Assembly: GCA_010015655.1 (NCBI GenBank)
Contig: ML976664.1
Location: 241,909-305,908 of the forward strand
DNA: 64,000 bases
From: Bimuria novae-zelandiae CBS 107.79
Lineage: Eukaryota; Ascomycota; Dothideomycetes; Pleosporales; Didymosphaeriaceae
Direction: 5' to 3'
The first letter of the stretch is position 1, and each line of letters opens with the position of its first letter. Positions 11,540 through 24,400 of the stretch are shown here, piece by piece. The translations under genes and the position numbers were made by a program. The notes beneath the pieces were generated by a model. That model searched no databases, was not told the origin of the DNA, and saw nothing but the letters and a program-made list of their open reading frames with translations.

Positions 11540-13391
11540 ACGTGTTTTATAAGCGAGCGGCCCATACAAGCGAGCGGCCCACCCCACCAACTTTTTATAC
11601 CTTTACAGCAACCTATCTTAACAACACAATAAGATAATAGTATATAATTGCTATACTAGATTAAATAGTATCTATAATATTATTCTTGCATGTTCGCATG
11701 TTATGGCTAGTCTTTTTACAGTGGCTGTAGCGTGTTAAAGCCTACCGATTAGCACCTGATCGCGCCTTATCTTAACATATTTCTACCTCTATCTGCTGCT
11801 TAATATCCTTTTAAGCAATAATCTTCTCTGCTTTTGCCTTTATTAAGGTACCCTGCCTCTAGATCCGCTTCTTTTTGCGCTATTTACGTGTTGTAGTAGC
11901 CTTATTAGCCTTCTTAAGCCTCGCGATCTAATCGCGCATAAGCGTACTTTCGTAAGCTATTACCTTAGCGCCCTTTTTAAGCTAATTAAGCGCTATAATA
12001 ATAGAAGTAGGTAATAAGCTCTTATAACTTTAAATCCTATTATAAATTAATATTAATTAAGCCTCTAGCTTGCGCGCGTTACTTAGTGTTTTAGCTTCCT
12101 AAAGGGTAACCTCTAGTAGAGGCGGCGTCGGCGTACGAAGCTTAACATTAAGCTTTAATATTACCACCTCTAGGTTATATAGGACTAGGCTAGCGCCTTG
12201 AAAGCTTGCGTAGATATTTTCCTTTGTAATTAACTACATATAGGCTACGTAGAAGGCTAGTAGGAACTCTAGCTTTGTAATATAGTTAATATAGTCGCGC
12301 ATTAGGCTTTTAATCTGGCGACTATACGCGTGCTTTAATAGCGAAAAGTAGCTAATATTAAGTAGCTATAAGAGGTGCGACAAATGTAGTAGTATATAAA
12401 GAGTATAGATATTATTCTCCTTATAGAGCTCTTGAAATTCGAGCGAGTTATAGCTCTTATAGCTATTAAATATAAGTAGCTAGCGCGCGCCTACCCTATA
12501 CTTTACTATATACTTAATAAAGTGCCTTAGCTACTCTACTCTAAGCTTATTAGTAGTCTAGCTATTATTACTAATAGCGAAAGCCTAGTCGCGCGGTATA
12601 TTATCGTCCTAGTACTAGGTAGAGAGGTGATACTAGCTAGTAAAGATAATAAAGGGCGGGATTGCCTAGCTAGCAGCGCTAATTCTATAGATTGCTATAG
12701 TCTACCCACGATTACCTGGCTAGATAGCCTTTAGCCTGCCACGTCTCTCTAAGCCTGTAATAATAAGCTAAGATAATATCTTGCCTATTATAAAACTAGT
12801 CTTGTTAAAGTTGTAGGTATTCTTATTATAGATACTATAGGTAGCCTTTATGCGCGCTACAAGCTTGAACTAAGCTCTAATAGCATCTAGATCCTTACAT
12901 AGAGCTCTCTGCTAATTATACAGTTAATTAAATCATGTAGTAAGACAATTTATTCGCTTAACAAAGTTGCGCGGCTACTACTTGCTAACCTGTCTAGCGC
13001 CTTGCTTAGCGAGTAGCTTATCCGCTATATCTTGCATAGTACTTAGCGTGGGCGGAAATCCTCGCGAATCTAGGTTAAGTATATGCCTAATAATTACCTC
13101 CTCTTCTATCTTAGTAAGCTTTTTTAATTTAGGCTAGTAATTGCGTCGCGTAGTAATTCTAGCGCGTCGGCGTTAGAGCGTTATTTAGGGGATAGTAAAT
13201 GTGTATACTATACCTCTTATAGACTAAATTTAGTTTTGATTAATAGCTAAGATTGCAAGGTGTATATTAGCCTTAGCAGAGGCTAGTTGGGCCTGAATTG
13301 GGGGCGCCATAGTAGGTAGAAGTTTATGTGCTGCAAAAAGTTGGTGGGGTGGGCCGCTCGCTTGTATGGGCCGCTCGCTTATAAAACATGT
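11540..13391 (-). mobile_element. Fot1/pogo-type DNA transposon, degraded
   Basis: The 1,852-bp element is bounded by TIRs. The left end ACGTGTTTTATAAGCGAGCG matches the reverse complement of the right end, and the TIR contains a doubled GCGAGCGGCCCA motif and continues to CCAACTTTTT, about 60 bp in all. A TA dinucleotide flanks each end (11,538-11,539 and 13,392-13,393), the Tc1/mariner-pogo target duplication. On the minus strand, translation with stops gives transposase blocks in the order of the DDE superfamily-1 endonuclease: YNFNKTSFIIGKI where YNxDExGF is expected, then IPPFIIF, and LLIFNSY where LILDGH is expected. The transposase is inactivated by TAG/TAA stops. The element is less AT-shifted than its sister at 13,644-15,500. 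Confidence 0.85.
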
Positions 13392-13393
13392 TA

Positions 13394-13641
13394 GTATATT
13401 AAGTCGTGTATCCTAAAAAAAACCCTAAAATATTACTGAAAGAATATTTCTTCTCTAAATTTAATATAAAATATAGCCTTTTTTTAAGTTATATAACTTA
13501 TATATATACCTTATATTAAAATTACGTAAGAATAGCTCCTATATTTATTAATTTATAAAGAGTTTAAAGTTTAGATTTGTAGTATTCTACTTAGTTAGAC
13601 CCAACTATGGCCCATGCGACCCAACCCATTTATAAAGCCTA
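13394..13641 (-). repeat. Outer inverted-repeat element, right arm
   Basis: Reverse-complement partner of 11,340-11,537, matching from about 13,480 to 13,641. It ends at the TA where the second Fot1-like element inserted. A few bases resembling the rest of the arm (near CGATCTGACAG) reappear after 15,503, as expected if the second transposon split the arm. Confidence 0.6.
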
Positions 13642-13643
13642 TA

Positions 13644-15500
13644 ACGTACTTGATAAGCGAGCCGCCAGACAAGCGAGCTGCCGCCCTATTAAACTTTTTA
13701 TAATGCGTTATCTTATAATAATAATAGCTTAACTACCTCCTACTTAAATACTTTATAGCAAAATAGATATCTTCCTAACTATCTTAATTCTTAATTAAAA
13801 CTAGATCTAAAGCATATAACTCGCTATAATAATATATAATATCTCTTAAAGTATACTATGTAACTAACGTGTAAAAATTACTACGTGATATAATTACTAG
13901 CTTAAATAATAAAAAAAGCTTACTAACCTAAAAGAGGAAGTAATTATTAAGTATATACTTAATCTAGATTTATAAGGATTCGCGCCTACCCTAGATACTA
14001 TGTAAAATATAGTAAATAATCTACTCGCTAAGCGTAGCGCTAGCTCAATAAGTAAAAACTAGTTACGTAACTTTATTAAGTAAATAGATTACTTTAATAT
14101 ATAAATTAATTAGCTATATAATTAGCTAAAAGCTTTATATAAGGATTTAAAGACAATTAGAGTTTAGTTTAAGCTTATATTACGCATGAAGGCCACCTAT
14201 AGTATTTATAATAAAAATACTTATAATTTTAATAAGACTAGCGTTATAATAGGCAAGATATTATATTAGTTTATTATTATAATTTTAGAGAGACGTGGCA
14301 GTCTAAAGGCTATTTAGTTAAGTAATTATAAGTAAACTATAATAATTTATAAAATTAACGCTACTAGCTAAGTAATCTTACCTTTAATTATTTTCCTTCG
14401 CTAGTATTACTTTTCTATCTAGTACTATGATAATAATATACTACGTAACTAGGCTTTTACTATTAGTAATAATAGCTAAACTGCTAATAAGCTTAAAGTA
14501 GAGTAGCTAAGGTATTTTATTAAATATATAGTAAAGTTTAAGGTAGGCGTGCGCTAGCCACTTATACTTAATAATTATCCAAACTACAATTTACTTAAAT
14601 TTTAAAAGCTCTATAAAAAGAATAATATTATTACTTTCTATATACTACTATATTAATTATACTTTTTATAATTATTTAATATTAATTACCTCTTGCCATT
14701 AAAACACGCCTATAGCTACTAAATTAAAAGCTTAATACGTAACTATATTAACTATATTATAAAGCTAAAGTACTTACTAGCCTTCTACGAAGCCTATAAG
14801 TAATTAATTGTAAAGGAAAATATCTATATAAGCTTTTAAGGCGCTAGCCTAGTCCTATATAACCTAGAGTTAATAATATTAAAGCTTAATATTAAGCTTT
14901 ATACGCTAACGCTATCTTTACTAAAATTACGCTTTAAGAAGCTAAAATACTAAGTAATATGTATAAGCTAAAGACTTAATTAATAATAGTTTATAATAAA
15001 ATTTAAAGACATAAAAGTTTATTACTAGCTTTTGTTATTACAGTGCTTAATTAGCTTAAAAAGGATACTAAAGTAATAGCTTATAAAAGTACGCTTATGC
15101 GTAATTATGTCGCAAGGCTTAAATAAGTAAATAAAGTAACTATAACTCGTAAAGGTAATAACTATAATACGTAAAAGGTAATAAAATAAGTAGATATAAG
15201 AGTAAGGCATCCTAATAAAGGTAAAATAAAAAAAATTATTACCTAAAAAGATATTAAGTGGTAGCTAAAAAGTAAAGCGCGTTAAGATAGGGCATAATTA
15301 AGTGCTAGTTAGTAGGCTTTAACGCGCTATAGCTACTATAAAGAGACTAAGTATAATGCGCGAACGTATGTAAAGTGTAGTATAAATACTACTTAATCTA
15401 TAATAGTAATTATATATAATTATTACATATAACTATTAAGTTGGCTTGCTGTAAAGGCAATAGAAGGTTAGTAGGGTGGCGGCTCGCTTGTCAAGTACGT
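13644..15500 (+). mobile_element. Fot1/pogo-type DNA transposon, heavily RIPped
   Basis: The 1,857-bp element has ends ACGTACTTGATAAGCGAGCC and, in reverse complement, ACGTACTTGACAAGCGAGCC, flanked by TA at 13,642-13,643 and 15,501-15,502. Plus-strand translation with stops shows a CENP-B/HTH_Tnp-like N-terminal part from about 13,929 (KEEVIIKYILNLD, then GFAPTL). The DDE part starts at about 14,219 (YNFNKTSVIIGKI) and continues with LKVE and LILNNYPNY, where LILDGHGSH is expected. It is clearly the sister of the 11,540-13,391 element, of almost identical length, but in the opposite orientation and more deeply mutated. It is not functional. Confidence 0.85.
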
Positions 15501-15502
15501 TA

Positions 15503-16413
15503 TGCTAAAGTTTTTCGATCTGACAGCCCAACATTAAAATCCTTTAAAATAATTATTTATAAAATTTAAATATATGAGAAAATAGCTCTTAATCTCCTCC
15601 CTTAGATTTTAAATTTTTATAAATTAATATTTGATATTGCGATTGTAATGCCGCACTGTTACATTGAAAAAACCTTGGCATATTCCTCACTAAAAACGAG
15701 CTCCTCGTACAAAGTCTACTCATTTGTAAAGTACGTTATTAAAAATAAAAATATTAAGAGAGTAGTAAAGCATAATTTACTAATAGTTTATATTTTACGC
15801 CTACGCTTATAAAAATAATTAACTAATTTAAGCTTAAATATACTTACTATAACTTACTAGGGCAACCCACGCGCTCCACAGGACGACCTAGTCATGCCGG
15901 CATTTGACTTGATTGAACATCCTATTATGAGAGTGAGGGCAAGCATTTTTGGCCTATAGTACCGTTCTGGAAGGAGTCTGTGAAGCAGCTCGCGTACCAC
16001 ACGAGAACGGTTCAGTCGAATTCGAGGCTGCATTTTGATTGAGCCTTAGTTTACATCGCATTTGCTTATCTCGTACAGTTTCTTCTACGCCCACGAGCTT
16101 GTCCTCAAGGTACAGTGTCATATTCAAGCCCAAGCACGCCTACGCATGGGATTTGAGTAACGTGTCCAGCCAGACTGCATGGCTCAGCTACAGATGAAGA
16201 ATATTTAAACTTTATATTAAACTCACAAGAAGAGTGATGCATATGAAGTGGTAGAAAATGTTTGATGCATCTTACCATGTACAAGCACCAGTATGTGGAG
16301 CCCCGTGAAAGTGCGCTAAGCAGAAGCGGACTGACTCGGGACCGTATTCCCATCTCCGCGACTTTTTCGACACTGAATTCAAGACAGCCATTCCCGCAGC
16401 ACGCCAGCCAGCC
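15503..16413. other. End of RIP block and upstream region of mtIF2
   Basis: TA-rich repeat DNA continues to about 15,870, then composition changes abruptly to that of the gene-rich part. The 540 bp up to the mtIF2 start should hold its promoter and 5' leader. No clear TATA box or other element was identified. Open frames on both strands at 16,105-16,714 look like chance frames overlapping the mtIF2 5' end. Confidence 0.6.
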
Positions 16414-19400
16414 ATGCGGAAGTCGCGTGCGCTCCGGGTACGCATATTCATTCGCATCGATCTCGGGTCTCAATGCTCTAACACAGCCAGGTTTCGTCGA
16501 CTCGCGACATTTGCATCTTTTGCGCCACCCGTCAACTCGTCGCAGTAAATGCCCTTGGTGCATCACCAAATCGTTCCCAGCGGAGATATCTCAATTCATC
16601 GAGCAAGGCCCCGCAGTATGCCTCCGAGGGGCTCGTGTACAAGGAAGCGGAGGCCCTAGCGCCGAAGCGCATGTTGACACAGGCGGAGAGGATGCAACAG
16701 TTGCTTCGAGCTAGAGCCCCAGCACCCCCACCGCCTCCTCCCACCCCACCGCCGAATAGGATGCGAGTGAATAACTCGATAGCGAGAGATAATGCGCGGG
16801 CTGCCTATCCGCCCCAGGGCCCAGCCCCGCGGTCACAATTCCAGCAACAACGGCAGCCGATACCTTCTCGATCGCAGTATCAAGCTCAGAGGCAGCCTGG
16901 TTCAGAGAGGCAACCTCATAGAAATAGTTTCTACAATCCCCCTGCACATTCTCATGCTCCAAATGGACAAGGCCTTCGGAATACGCGATACAATGTCAAC
17001 ATGGATATGCAGGCTGGTCCAAACATGGAAACTCCTGCATTTGGAGCTGGTCAACTGCGCCGGAGAAATGATCCTCAGATGTTTGGCAGGCCTACGTCCT
17101 CATCGCGCACCACAGAACAACCGAGGCCACGTCCACCAAGGATGGACCAAGCGGAGCTCGATGCGCTCTTGGGAAACAATTCCAGGCTTGGACCAAGGGA
17201 GACGCCCCGGCCGCGTGCACCTTTATCACGTGAAGCGAACGTTCGGAGAACATGCATGCACTGCGGCAGCCAGGTCCACGGCAGTCTTGACTGTCCGGAG
17301 AAGCCAGTCCTTCGTCAGCCGCAGTCAGATATGTCTAGACAAAAAGGTAACCTCACTGATGCTGCGCAAGCGTTTGCTCAAAGGCACGGGACAGAATTAG
17401 AAAGCGAACAAGATGCCACTGCAACTATGGAGGAGCGACGCCGCAATGGTACGGACAATGATCGCAGGCCTCGACGCTTCCAAGGCGATTATGATGCGCC
17501 GAGAGAACCGCGCAATCGCTATGAGGACCCGAAGCGTCGCAAGCCCGGCGAGTTCAATAGGCGTAGTCGCCGTGTGATGCGAGACGAGGATGGTGAAGAA
17601 GAGGACAATTATATCGGCAAGGCAGAGCGTAAGCGGCTACGGCAAGAAGCTAAGAAGAGAGCGCAAGAAGTCAGGAGGCCGATACCTGTCTATCTTCCAG
17701 AGTATATCAGTGTCACCAATCTTGCCACAATCCTCAAAGTTCGCTTGGAGGAGTTTGTGGCGAAGTTGGAAGAGCTTGGCTTCGAAGAGGTCCAAAGTGA
17801 TCACATTTTGAACGCCGAGCACGCTGGCTTGGTGGCTCAAGAGTACAACTTCGAGCCTGTTCTGCAATCAGAGGAAGACGATGGCGATCTTCGCCCGGCA
17901 CCCGCGCTTTCTCCTGAAGAATACGCTAACTTGCCCGCCCGTCCCCCTGTTGTGACAATCATGGGCCACGTCGACCACGGGAAAACGACTATTCTGGATT
18001 ATCTGCGGTCTGCAAGTGTTGCGGCTAGCGAATTCGGAGGGATCACTCAACATATCGGCGCTTTCAGCGTACCCTTATCCTCTAGCAAGACGATCACGTT
18101 CCTAGATACGCCCGGCCACGCCGCTTTCGAGACTATGCGTGCCCGAGGCGCAAACGTCACTGACATTGTTGTCTTGGTCGTTGCAGCAGATGATTCTGTT
18201 ATGCCTCAGACCGTGGAGGCGATCAAGCACGCCCAAGCAGCGCAGGTGCCCATGATTGTTGCCATCAACAAAATCGACAAGTCACAGGCCAACCCTGACG
18301 CTGTCAAGCTCGATCTGGGCCGCCATGGCATCGAAGTTGAAGATTTCGGTGGCGACGTCCAAGCTGTCTGTGTCAGCGGCAAGACCGGGCAGGGTATTCC
18401 AGACCTCGAAGAAGCTATCACAACACTCTCTGAGATGCTTGACCACCGTGCCGATCCGAAGGCCAACGTCGAGGGATGGGTTCTAGAAGGCACGACCAAG
18501 AAGTCTGGAAAGGTGGCGACGGTTCTTGTTCGGAGTGGTACTCTGCGTAAAGGCGATATCCTCGTTGCGGGTAATACGTGGACCCGCGTCCGCAGCCTGC
18601 ATAACGAGGCTGGTGCCACGGTCGAGGAAGTCGGTCCTGGTATGCCCGTGGAGGTAGACGGGTGGCGCGAGCAGCCCATTGCCGGTGACGAAGTCCTCCA
18701 AGCTACCGACGAGCAACAGGCCCAAGCTGTGTGCGAGCTACGCGTAGAAAGGCTCGAGCGCGAGCAGATGGCCATAGACATGGATGCCATCAACGAATCT
18801 CGACGTCAAGAGGCTGAACGCCGCGAAGCTGAAGAGGCAGCTGTCGCCGCCCTCAAGGAAGGCGTCGAACCCGTCGAGGAGGCTTCTAAAGCAGAGACAG
18901 GACCGGAACTTCTCTCCTTCATCGTGAAGGGCGATGTATCCGGCTCCGTCGAGGCGGTCATCGATTCCATCTCCGCGCTCGGCAATGGCGAAGTCGGCAC
19001 GCGAGTGCTTCGTCATGGCGTCGGCTCGCCCTCTGAATTCGACGTTGAGCACGCTGCCGATGCGAAGGGCCATATTGTCAACTTCAACACCCCTGTTTCA
19101 AACAACATCAAGGCGCTGGCGGAGAAGAAGGGTGTCAAGATTCTCGACTCCAATATCATCTACCGCGTCGTTGAGACCGTGAAGGGGCTGCTGGAAGAGA
19201 AACTTCCGCCGAAGATATTGCAACGCGTCACTGGCGAGGCGGAGGTCGCGGCGATGTTCGAGATCAGCTTGGGCGGACGGAAGAAGATGACTATTGCGGG
19301 ATCGAAAGTCCGCAACGGAGAGATCAAGAAGGGTGCTAGGGCGAAGCTGATGCGGAAGGAGGAAGTTGTTTACGATGGTAAGTCCCTCACTTCTTGCCGC

Positions 19401-19590
19401 ACAGTTTTTCGAATCAATGCTAACGTGGTGTACAGGTGTCATTGGTTCGCTCAAGAACAAAAAGCAGGACGTCCTTTCGATGCACAAGGACACTGAGTGC
19501 GGTATTGCGTTTGAGGACGGCTGGTCGGAGTATAAGATTGGAGATAAGATCCAGTGCTACGAGGAAGACAGGATTAAGCGGACGCTGTAA
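16414..19590 (+). CDS. Mitochondrial translation initiation factor IF-2
   Basis: Three exons: 16,414-16,437, 16,491-19,377 and 19,436-19,590 (1,021 aa). The start ATG lies on a 24-nt first exon. An in-frame TAA at 16,479 falls inside the 53-bp first intron, which has a CTAAC branch site. The N-terminus (MRKSRALR, then RDICIFC) is basic and suits mitochondrial import. A long disordered, Pro/Arg/Gln-rich region follows, with a CCHC zinc-knuckle-like motif at residues 263-276. Then come the IF2 N-terminal region and the GTPase domain: G1 GHVDHGKT near residue 500, G3 DTPGHAAF near 547, G4 NKID near 601. IF2 domains II-IV end with [22 protein letters not shown]. The family brings initiator tRNA to the small mitochondrial ribosomal subunit. 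The second intron (58 bp) is needed to reach the conserved C-terminus. It converges with the UNC-50 gene, 279 bp away. Confidence 0.95.
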
Positions 19591-19869
19591 GATATCCCGG
19601 GGTGTTGGTTTGCATATAGATGGATAGACTTTGTATGAGTAGATCTCGATGGGCAAGAGGAGTGCATGTATCTCCACTTTCACAGCACACACTCGAGATG
19701 TCTGGGGATCTTGTAAATATAGGATGTGTAATGCATATATGTAACTCCATTATGGATGCTAAACATTTGTTCGCCGCGTAAATGCTTGCATTCTCGTCCA
19801 AGAAGGCGGGTCGCCAATCGCGTATATACATGCATAATCATACAATCTGAACTTTCTGCCCCAACCGCT

Positions 19870-20828
19870 CTATTTCCGCAATGCCACGCCTGACAGAAAT
19901 ATCGGCGCAAGATGTTTGCTCAAGTTGAGCCCGAACAAACTGACGAACCAGAGGATTACCGTAACGGCGATGGGCGCGAGGAGCAGCTCGGTGTGGTGGA
20001 GGAAGGGCAGCGCGTTGTAGCCCAGAAAGGTGATTATGAAGTAGTAGATCAACGCGGCGAGGTACAGCGTGTTGCTCAGCGCCAGGGACACCCTATGCCT
20101 AAGTCAGTATTCCTGCTATTCCCATCTATCGCGGTCCTCGGCGCAGATGTCGACATACCAATGGTCCGTCCCCACAAGCGGCATGCACAGGAACTGCACG
20201 ACGTATAAGAACACCCACACCGGCACGAACGCCCTGATCGCAACATCCCAGCAGTACCCGAACTCGAGCTCTTCCTTTCCCTCGCCGTCGTTTGCGCTCA
20301 GGTCGTAGAGCCCGCGTCGCCGCCCTGGTATTATCTTGCTGTTCGGCCCGAGCAGGTACTTTATGAGGAAGAAGTTGAGCGTGGAGATGAGCAGCGAGGA
20401 GAGCAGGAAGTGTACGAAGATGAAGACGAGGGTGATTTTGAGGATGGAGGCGAACGACGAGGCGTAGGCGAAGCCCCAGGCGAGCGAGGTGAGGAGCTGG
20501 AAGGCGGAGAGGAGGTAGGTGAAGGAGGGGTCGGGGCGGTGGTAGGTTTTGGAGGTTTGTTTCTGCGCAGCACGTTAGTATGGTTGCGGCCGCGATAGTA
20601 GGAGCATAGAGTGAGCATTACGTGGTAGTATATTGATCTGAAGACTTTCTTGGGCGCGATTATGAGGGACATCATCTCCCAGATTGCCATCTCGAAGTCC
20701 ATTTGCGGAAACTTGAAGAGCCGCTTGAAGAAGCGCGGCATGCGGAGCTCATTTCTTCGTGAGGATGGCGTGCTGCCGAAGTTTGAGGGCCCGCCCGTCG
20801 GTCTGGGTAAGGATATGTGCGGGTTCAT
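19870..20828 (-). CDS. UNC-50 family membrane protein (Gmh1-like)
   Basis: Minus strand; exons 20,828-20,622, 20,562-20,159 and 20,092-19,870 (277 aa). Introns are 59 bp (with ACTAAC) and 66 bp and restore one frame throughout. The motif FFKRLFKFPQMDFE, followed by IWEMMSLIIAPKKVFRSIYYH and a YHRPDPSF block after the first intron, is the UNC-50 signature. About five hydrophobic segments follow, including one from HFLLSSLLI and two in the last exon (AALIYYFIITFLGYNALP, then LLLAPIAVTVILW). Known members (yeast Gmh1, animal UNC-50) are Golgi/ER membrane proteins linked to Arf-GEF function and receptor trafficking. The start ATG is at 20,828; the frame is open further upstream but has no ATG there. 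It is divergent from the Rna14 gene. Confidence 0.92.
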
Positions 20829-21406
20829 GATTGTGGAAGTCTGTGGCCGTGGCCACAATTGCTCTTCAGTCGGTCGTTCGGTGCCTGGCGCGGATGTGGA
20901 TGCTGGGGTTGCGCCAAATGCGCCACGGAGTCGTGGAAAGTGTGACACGTCCGAATGTTGTATTCGTAGTATGTCCGTACAGAATCGCAAGTATCGGCTT
21001 ATTGGAATGTCAAAGTTTCGCAGAATTAGGCGCACAGGTGCTCCGTGGATGCTGGCGTGTTTGTCGGTGACATAGGTTCGAGTCTAGCCAACAGTTCGCC
21101 AAGTCGTGAGTTCGGAGAAAGCGTCGTCCCGGCCGATCCTCAGCGTCGCTTTCACAACCCTCACCAGGTCGGTCCGCCGACAACAACAAAGGCTCAGCTT
21201 GCCTGGAAACCTGCCCTGCTCACACGCTCAGCTGCGCACACAAAGGACGGACAGGCTCGCTGCGCGCATTGTCTCTCGACCGCACCGCAGTGCCTCGCTC
21301 CTGCGCACACGACAGCTGCGGAAGGTAAGAAGCTCCGCGCAACGCGCTGCGTGCACCCCCTCCTTCCCATTGACTTACCCTTTATTGCCGTTGTCGCATC
21401 GCCCAA
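20829..21406. promoter_or_regulatory. Divergent intergenic region, UNC-50 / Rna14
   Basis: 578 bp between two start codons facing away from each other, so it should contain both promoters. A pyrimidine-rich stretch precedes the Rna14 ATG, as is common in filamentous fungi. No TATA box was recognised. Confidence 0.5.
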
Positions 21407-24400
21407 ATGGCCGACATGGACGCCGAGATGGCCTTTCTCGAGGCGCAGAAGCAGGAGTACGACCCTGCCGCCGACTTCTCACTTGCGCCTGGGCAAGGCA
21501 ACCAAGACGACGAAGAAGAAGAAGAAGAAGAATACGACCCTGATAGCGCCTTCTCCAACGCGCAGGAAGAGACGCGCTCGCCATCTGCGCAAGCCGTGCC
21601 CATGGCAGAGTCTGCAACGAACACGCCGCAGCCCACGGCCGAAAGCACGCTCAAGGCGCCGCCCGCCGAAATGTCTGCAGTGCCGACACCGCAGAAGCAG
21701 CCGCGCACAAAGGGTGGATTCGTCGACGAGAGCGAGGACGACGAGGATGAGGTGCTTGTCGCAAAGCCGAAGGCTGGGTCTGCGTTGCTGAATGCCGCGG
21801 GAGTGTCAGAGTCTCCTCAGCGATCCGTTACTTTGTCTCCAAACAATACACATGCACCACAAGCTATGTCGTCAATTAGTGCACAAGATCAGGGTGTCCC
21901 TGCTGTTCAGTCTCCTTCAGTCGTTGCTCCTGACACCGTCTCACTTGCTTCTGCTACTGTTCCCAATGGCGACGCGCCCGTTCCAGATGCTACTAAGACA
22001 GGTACCTCAGACAACATGAAAGCTGCTCCAGCACAGACGCCCGCTTTCGCCACACCAGCGTCAGTATCTCTGCCAAAGCCCCGTCTTCCACAGGATACTG
22101 TCGGTAGGCTTGAGGACCGCGTCGCCGAAGATCCGCGTGGTGATATCGAAGCATGGCTAGGTCTCATTGATGAACATCGCAAGCGACACAAAGTCGATGA
22201 GGCTCGCGCAGCGTTTGAACGTTTCTTTCAGGTCTTTCCCTCGGCTGTAAGTAAGATAGTGCGCTGCGACAGACTGGATACTAATATGGACAGGCCGAGA
22301 TATGGGTGCAATATGTCAACATGGAGACGGAGCTTGAGAATTTCCACCAAGTCGAGCAGATCTTCGGTCGCTCAATCCAGAACACCCCATCTCTTCTCTT
22401 ATATTCCTCATACATCGAATACGTTCGCCGACGCTACCCTCTTGAGGAAGGTGACAACCGGAAGATCATCGTCCAAGCTTATGAGTTTGTGCTTCCTCAT
22501 GTGGGCATAGACATCAATGCCGGCAAGCTTTGGACCGACTATATCGAAATACTAAAGTCAGGTCCTGGTATACTCGGCGGAAACGGTTGGCAAGACATGC
22601 AGAAGATGGACATCCTGCGCAAAGCATACCAGCGCGCAATTGCTGTTCCCACCAATGCTACTTTAGAGATTTGGCGCGAATATGATAGGTTTGAAATGAA
22701 CCTGCACCCGAACAAGACCCAGGTGCGTGACTTTCGTTCCATAATTCAATTTTGGAAGCTAATGAGGGACTAGGGTCGCAAACATCTGCAGGAAAGGTCG
22801 GCATCATACATGACCGCTAGAAGCGCTGTTACTGTCGCAGAGAACATCACCCGGAGCGTCAATCGCACAACACTTCCGAAACTTCCCCCTGTTCCTGGTT
22901 TCGACGGTGCCGATGAATATATGAAGCAGGTACAAGCATGGAAGAACTGGGTCGAGTGGGAGAAGACAGACCCGCTGGAAATCAAGGAAGATGATCGTGA
23001 TACGTACAACAAGCGCGTTCTATACATCTACAAGAATGCTCTCGCAGCGTTGCGCTTTTGGCCCGAGATGTGGTTCAATGCAGCTGAGTGGTCATTCCAG
23101 AACAACTTGACTGATGAGGGTAACACATTCTTGAAGAGCGGCATGGATGCGAATCCAGAGAGCTGCTTAATAGCGTTCAAGCGGTCGCACCATCTGGAGC
23201 TCCGCACAGACTTTGAAGACGGAGACGCCGGGCTCATTGAGAAGGGCAAGCTTGTCCGTGAGCCGCTGGATACAGTACTGAACACTTTGTACGACCTCAT
23301 AACTAAAGTGAAGAAGCGCGAGGAACGATCGATAGCAATGGCGAAGGAGCATTTTGCCGCGCAGCAAGCCGCCGAGGAAGCCGCCCGAGCTGGTTCGCAA
23401 AAGGGACCTGATGTCGAGGATGACGACGACGAAGAGAACAGTGCGGCTGCTCGGCGACAGAAAGAAAAGCAGGCCATCTTCGACGCTCAAGTACAGGGCA
23501 TTTCCACGGCTGCCAACGGTGAAATCCTTACTCTTAAGAAGACACTCACGTATGCTTGGATCGCGCTGATGCGAGCTATGCGGCGTGTGCAAGGCAAAGG
23601 TGGAGCCAAGGGCTCTTCTGTACCAGGATTCCGAGGCGTGTTTGGAGAGGCCCGTAAAAAGGGAAAGCTTCTCAGCGATGCCTATGTCGCTAGTGCGCTG
23701 ATCGAACACCATTGTTATCAAGATGCAGCTGCGGGCAAGATCTTTGAGCGTGGCATGAGACTCTTCCCTGACGACGAGTCTTTCGCGCTAGAGTACATCA
23801 AGCATCTCATTAAACTCAATGATGCTACCAGTAGGTTATATGCTCTTCACAAACAACTTCTAGCAATGCTGACTGCCTTCAGATGCCCGTGCCGTGTTCG
23901 AAACAATCATCAACCGCCTCACGCAGAAGTCGGAAAACATCCAACGCACGAAGCCGCTATTCCTCTTCTTCCACGACTACGAATCCCAGTTCGGGGATCT
24001 CGCTCAGATCAACAAGCTGGAACAGCGAATGGCAACTCTTTTCCCAGAAGATCCGCTGTTGGAACGATTTACTTCGCGGTTCAAGTCCACCACGTTTGAT
24101 CCTACCGTTGTGCGCCCAGTAATCTCGCCGCGGACACAGATGAGGCCTGCTATGCCGATGAATGCCGTAAAGACTGTAGAAGAACCACAGCAGGCGGCAC
24201 CACAACCTCCTGTTCCTGAACAGCATCGTCTGCAGTCGCCAGCTCCCTTCAATTCCCCGCGTTTGGGCCACCTCATGCCCGCAACGAACTCGCCGAAGCG
24301 TCCCTTGGAAGATGCAGACAACGATCAGCCCCGCAAAATGATACGTGGAGAGTCGCCGCTTAAGGGAGCCGCAGGTCGCCGGTTAGATGCCGCCCGTCGT

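Noticed and set aside
1..15870. Possible centromere or origin because of extreme AT content
   Set aside because: The AT bias is explained by RIP of recognisable transposons; no centromere-specific feature can be seen from sequence alone.
16105..16744. Several open frames on both strands over the 5' end of mtIF2
   Set aside because: They overlap the mtIF2 leader, first intron and Pro-rich N-terminus; their composition is that of shadow frames.
21045..21090. GGTTCGAGTC resembling a tRNA B box
   Set aside because: No matching T-stem, anticodon arm or A box could be folded around it.
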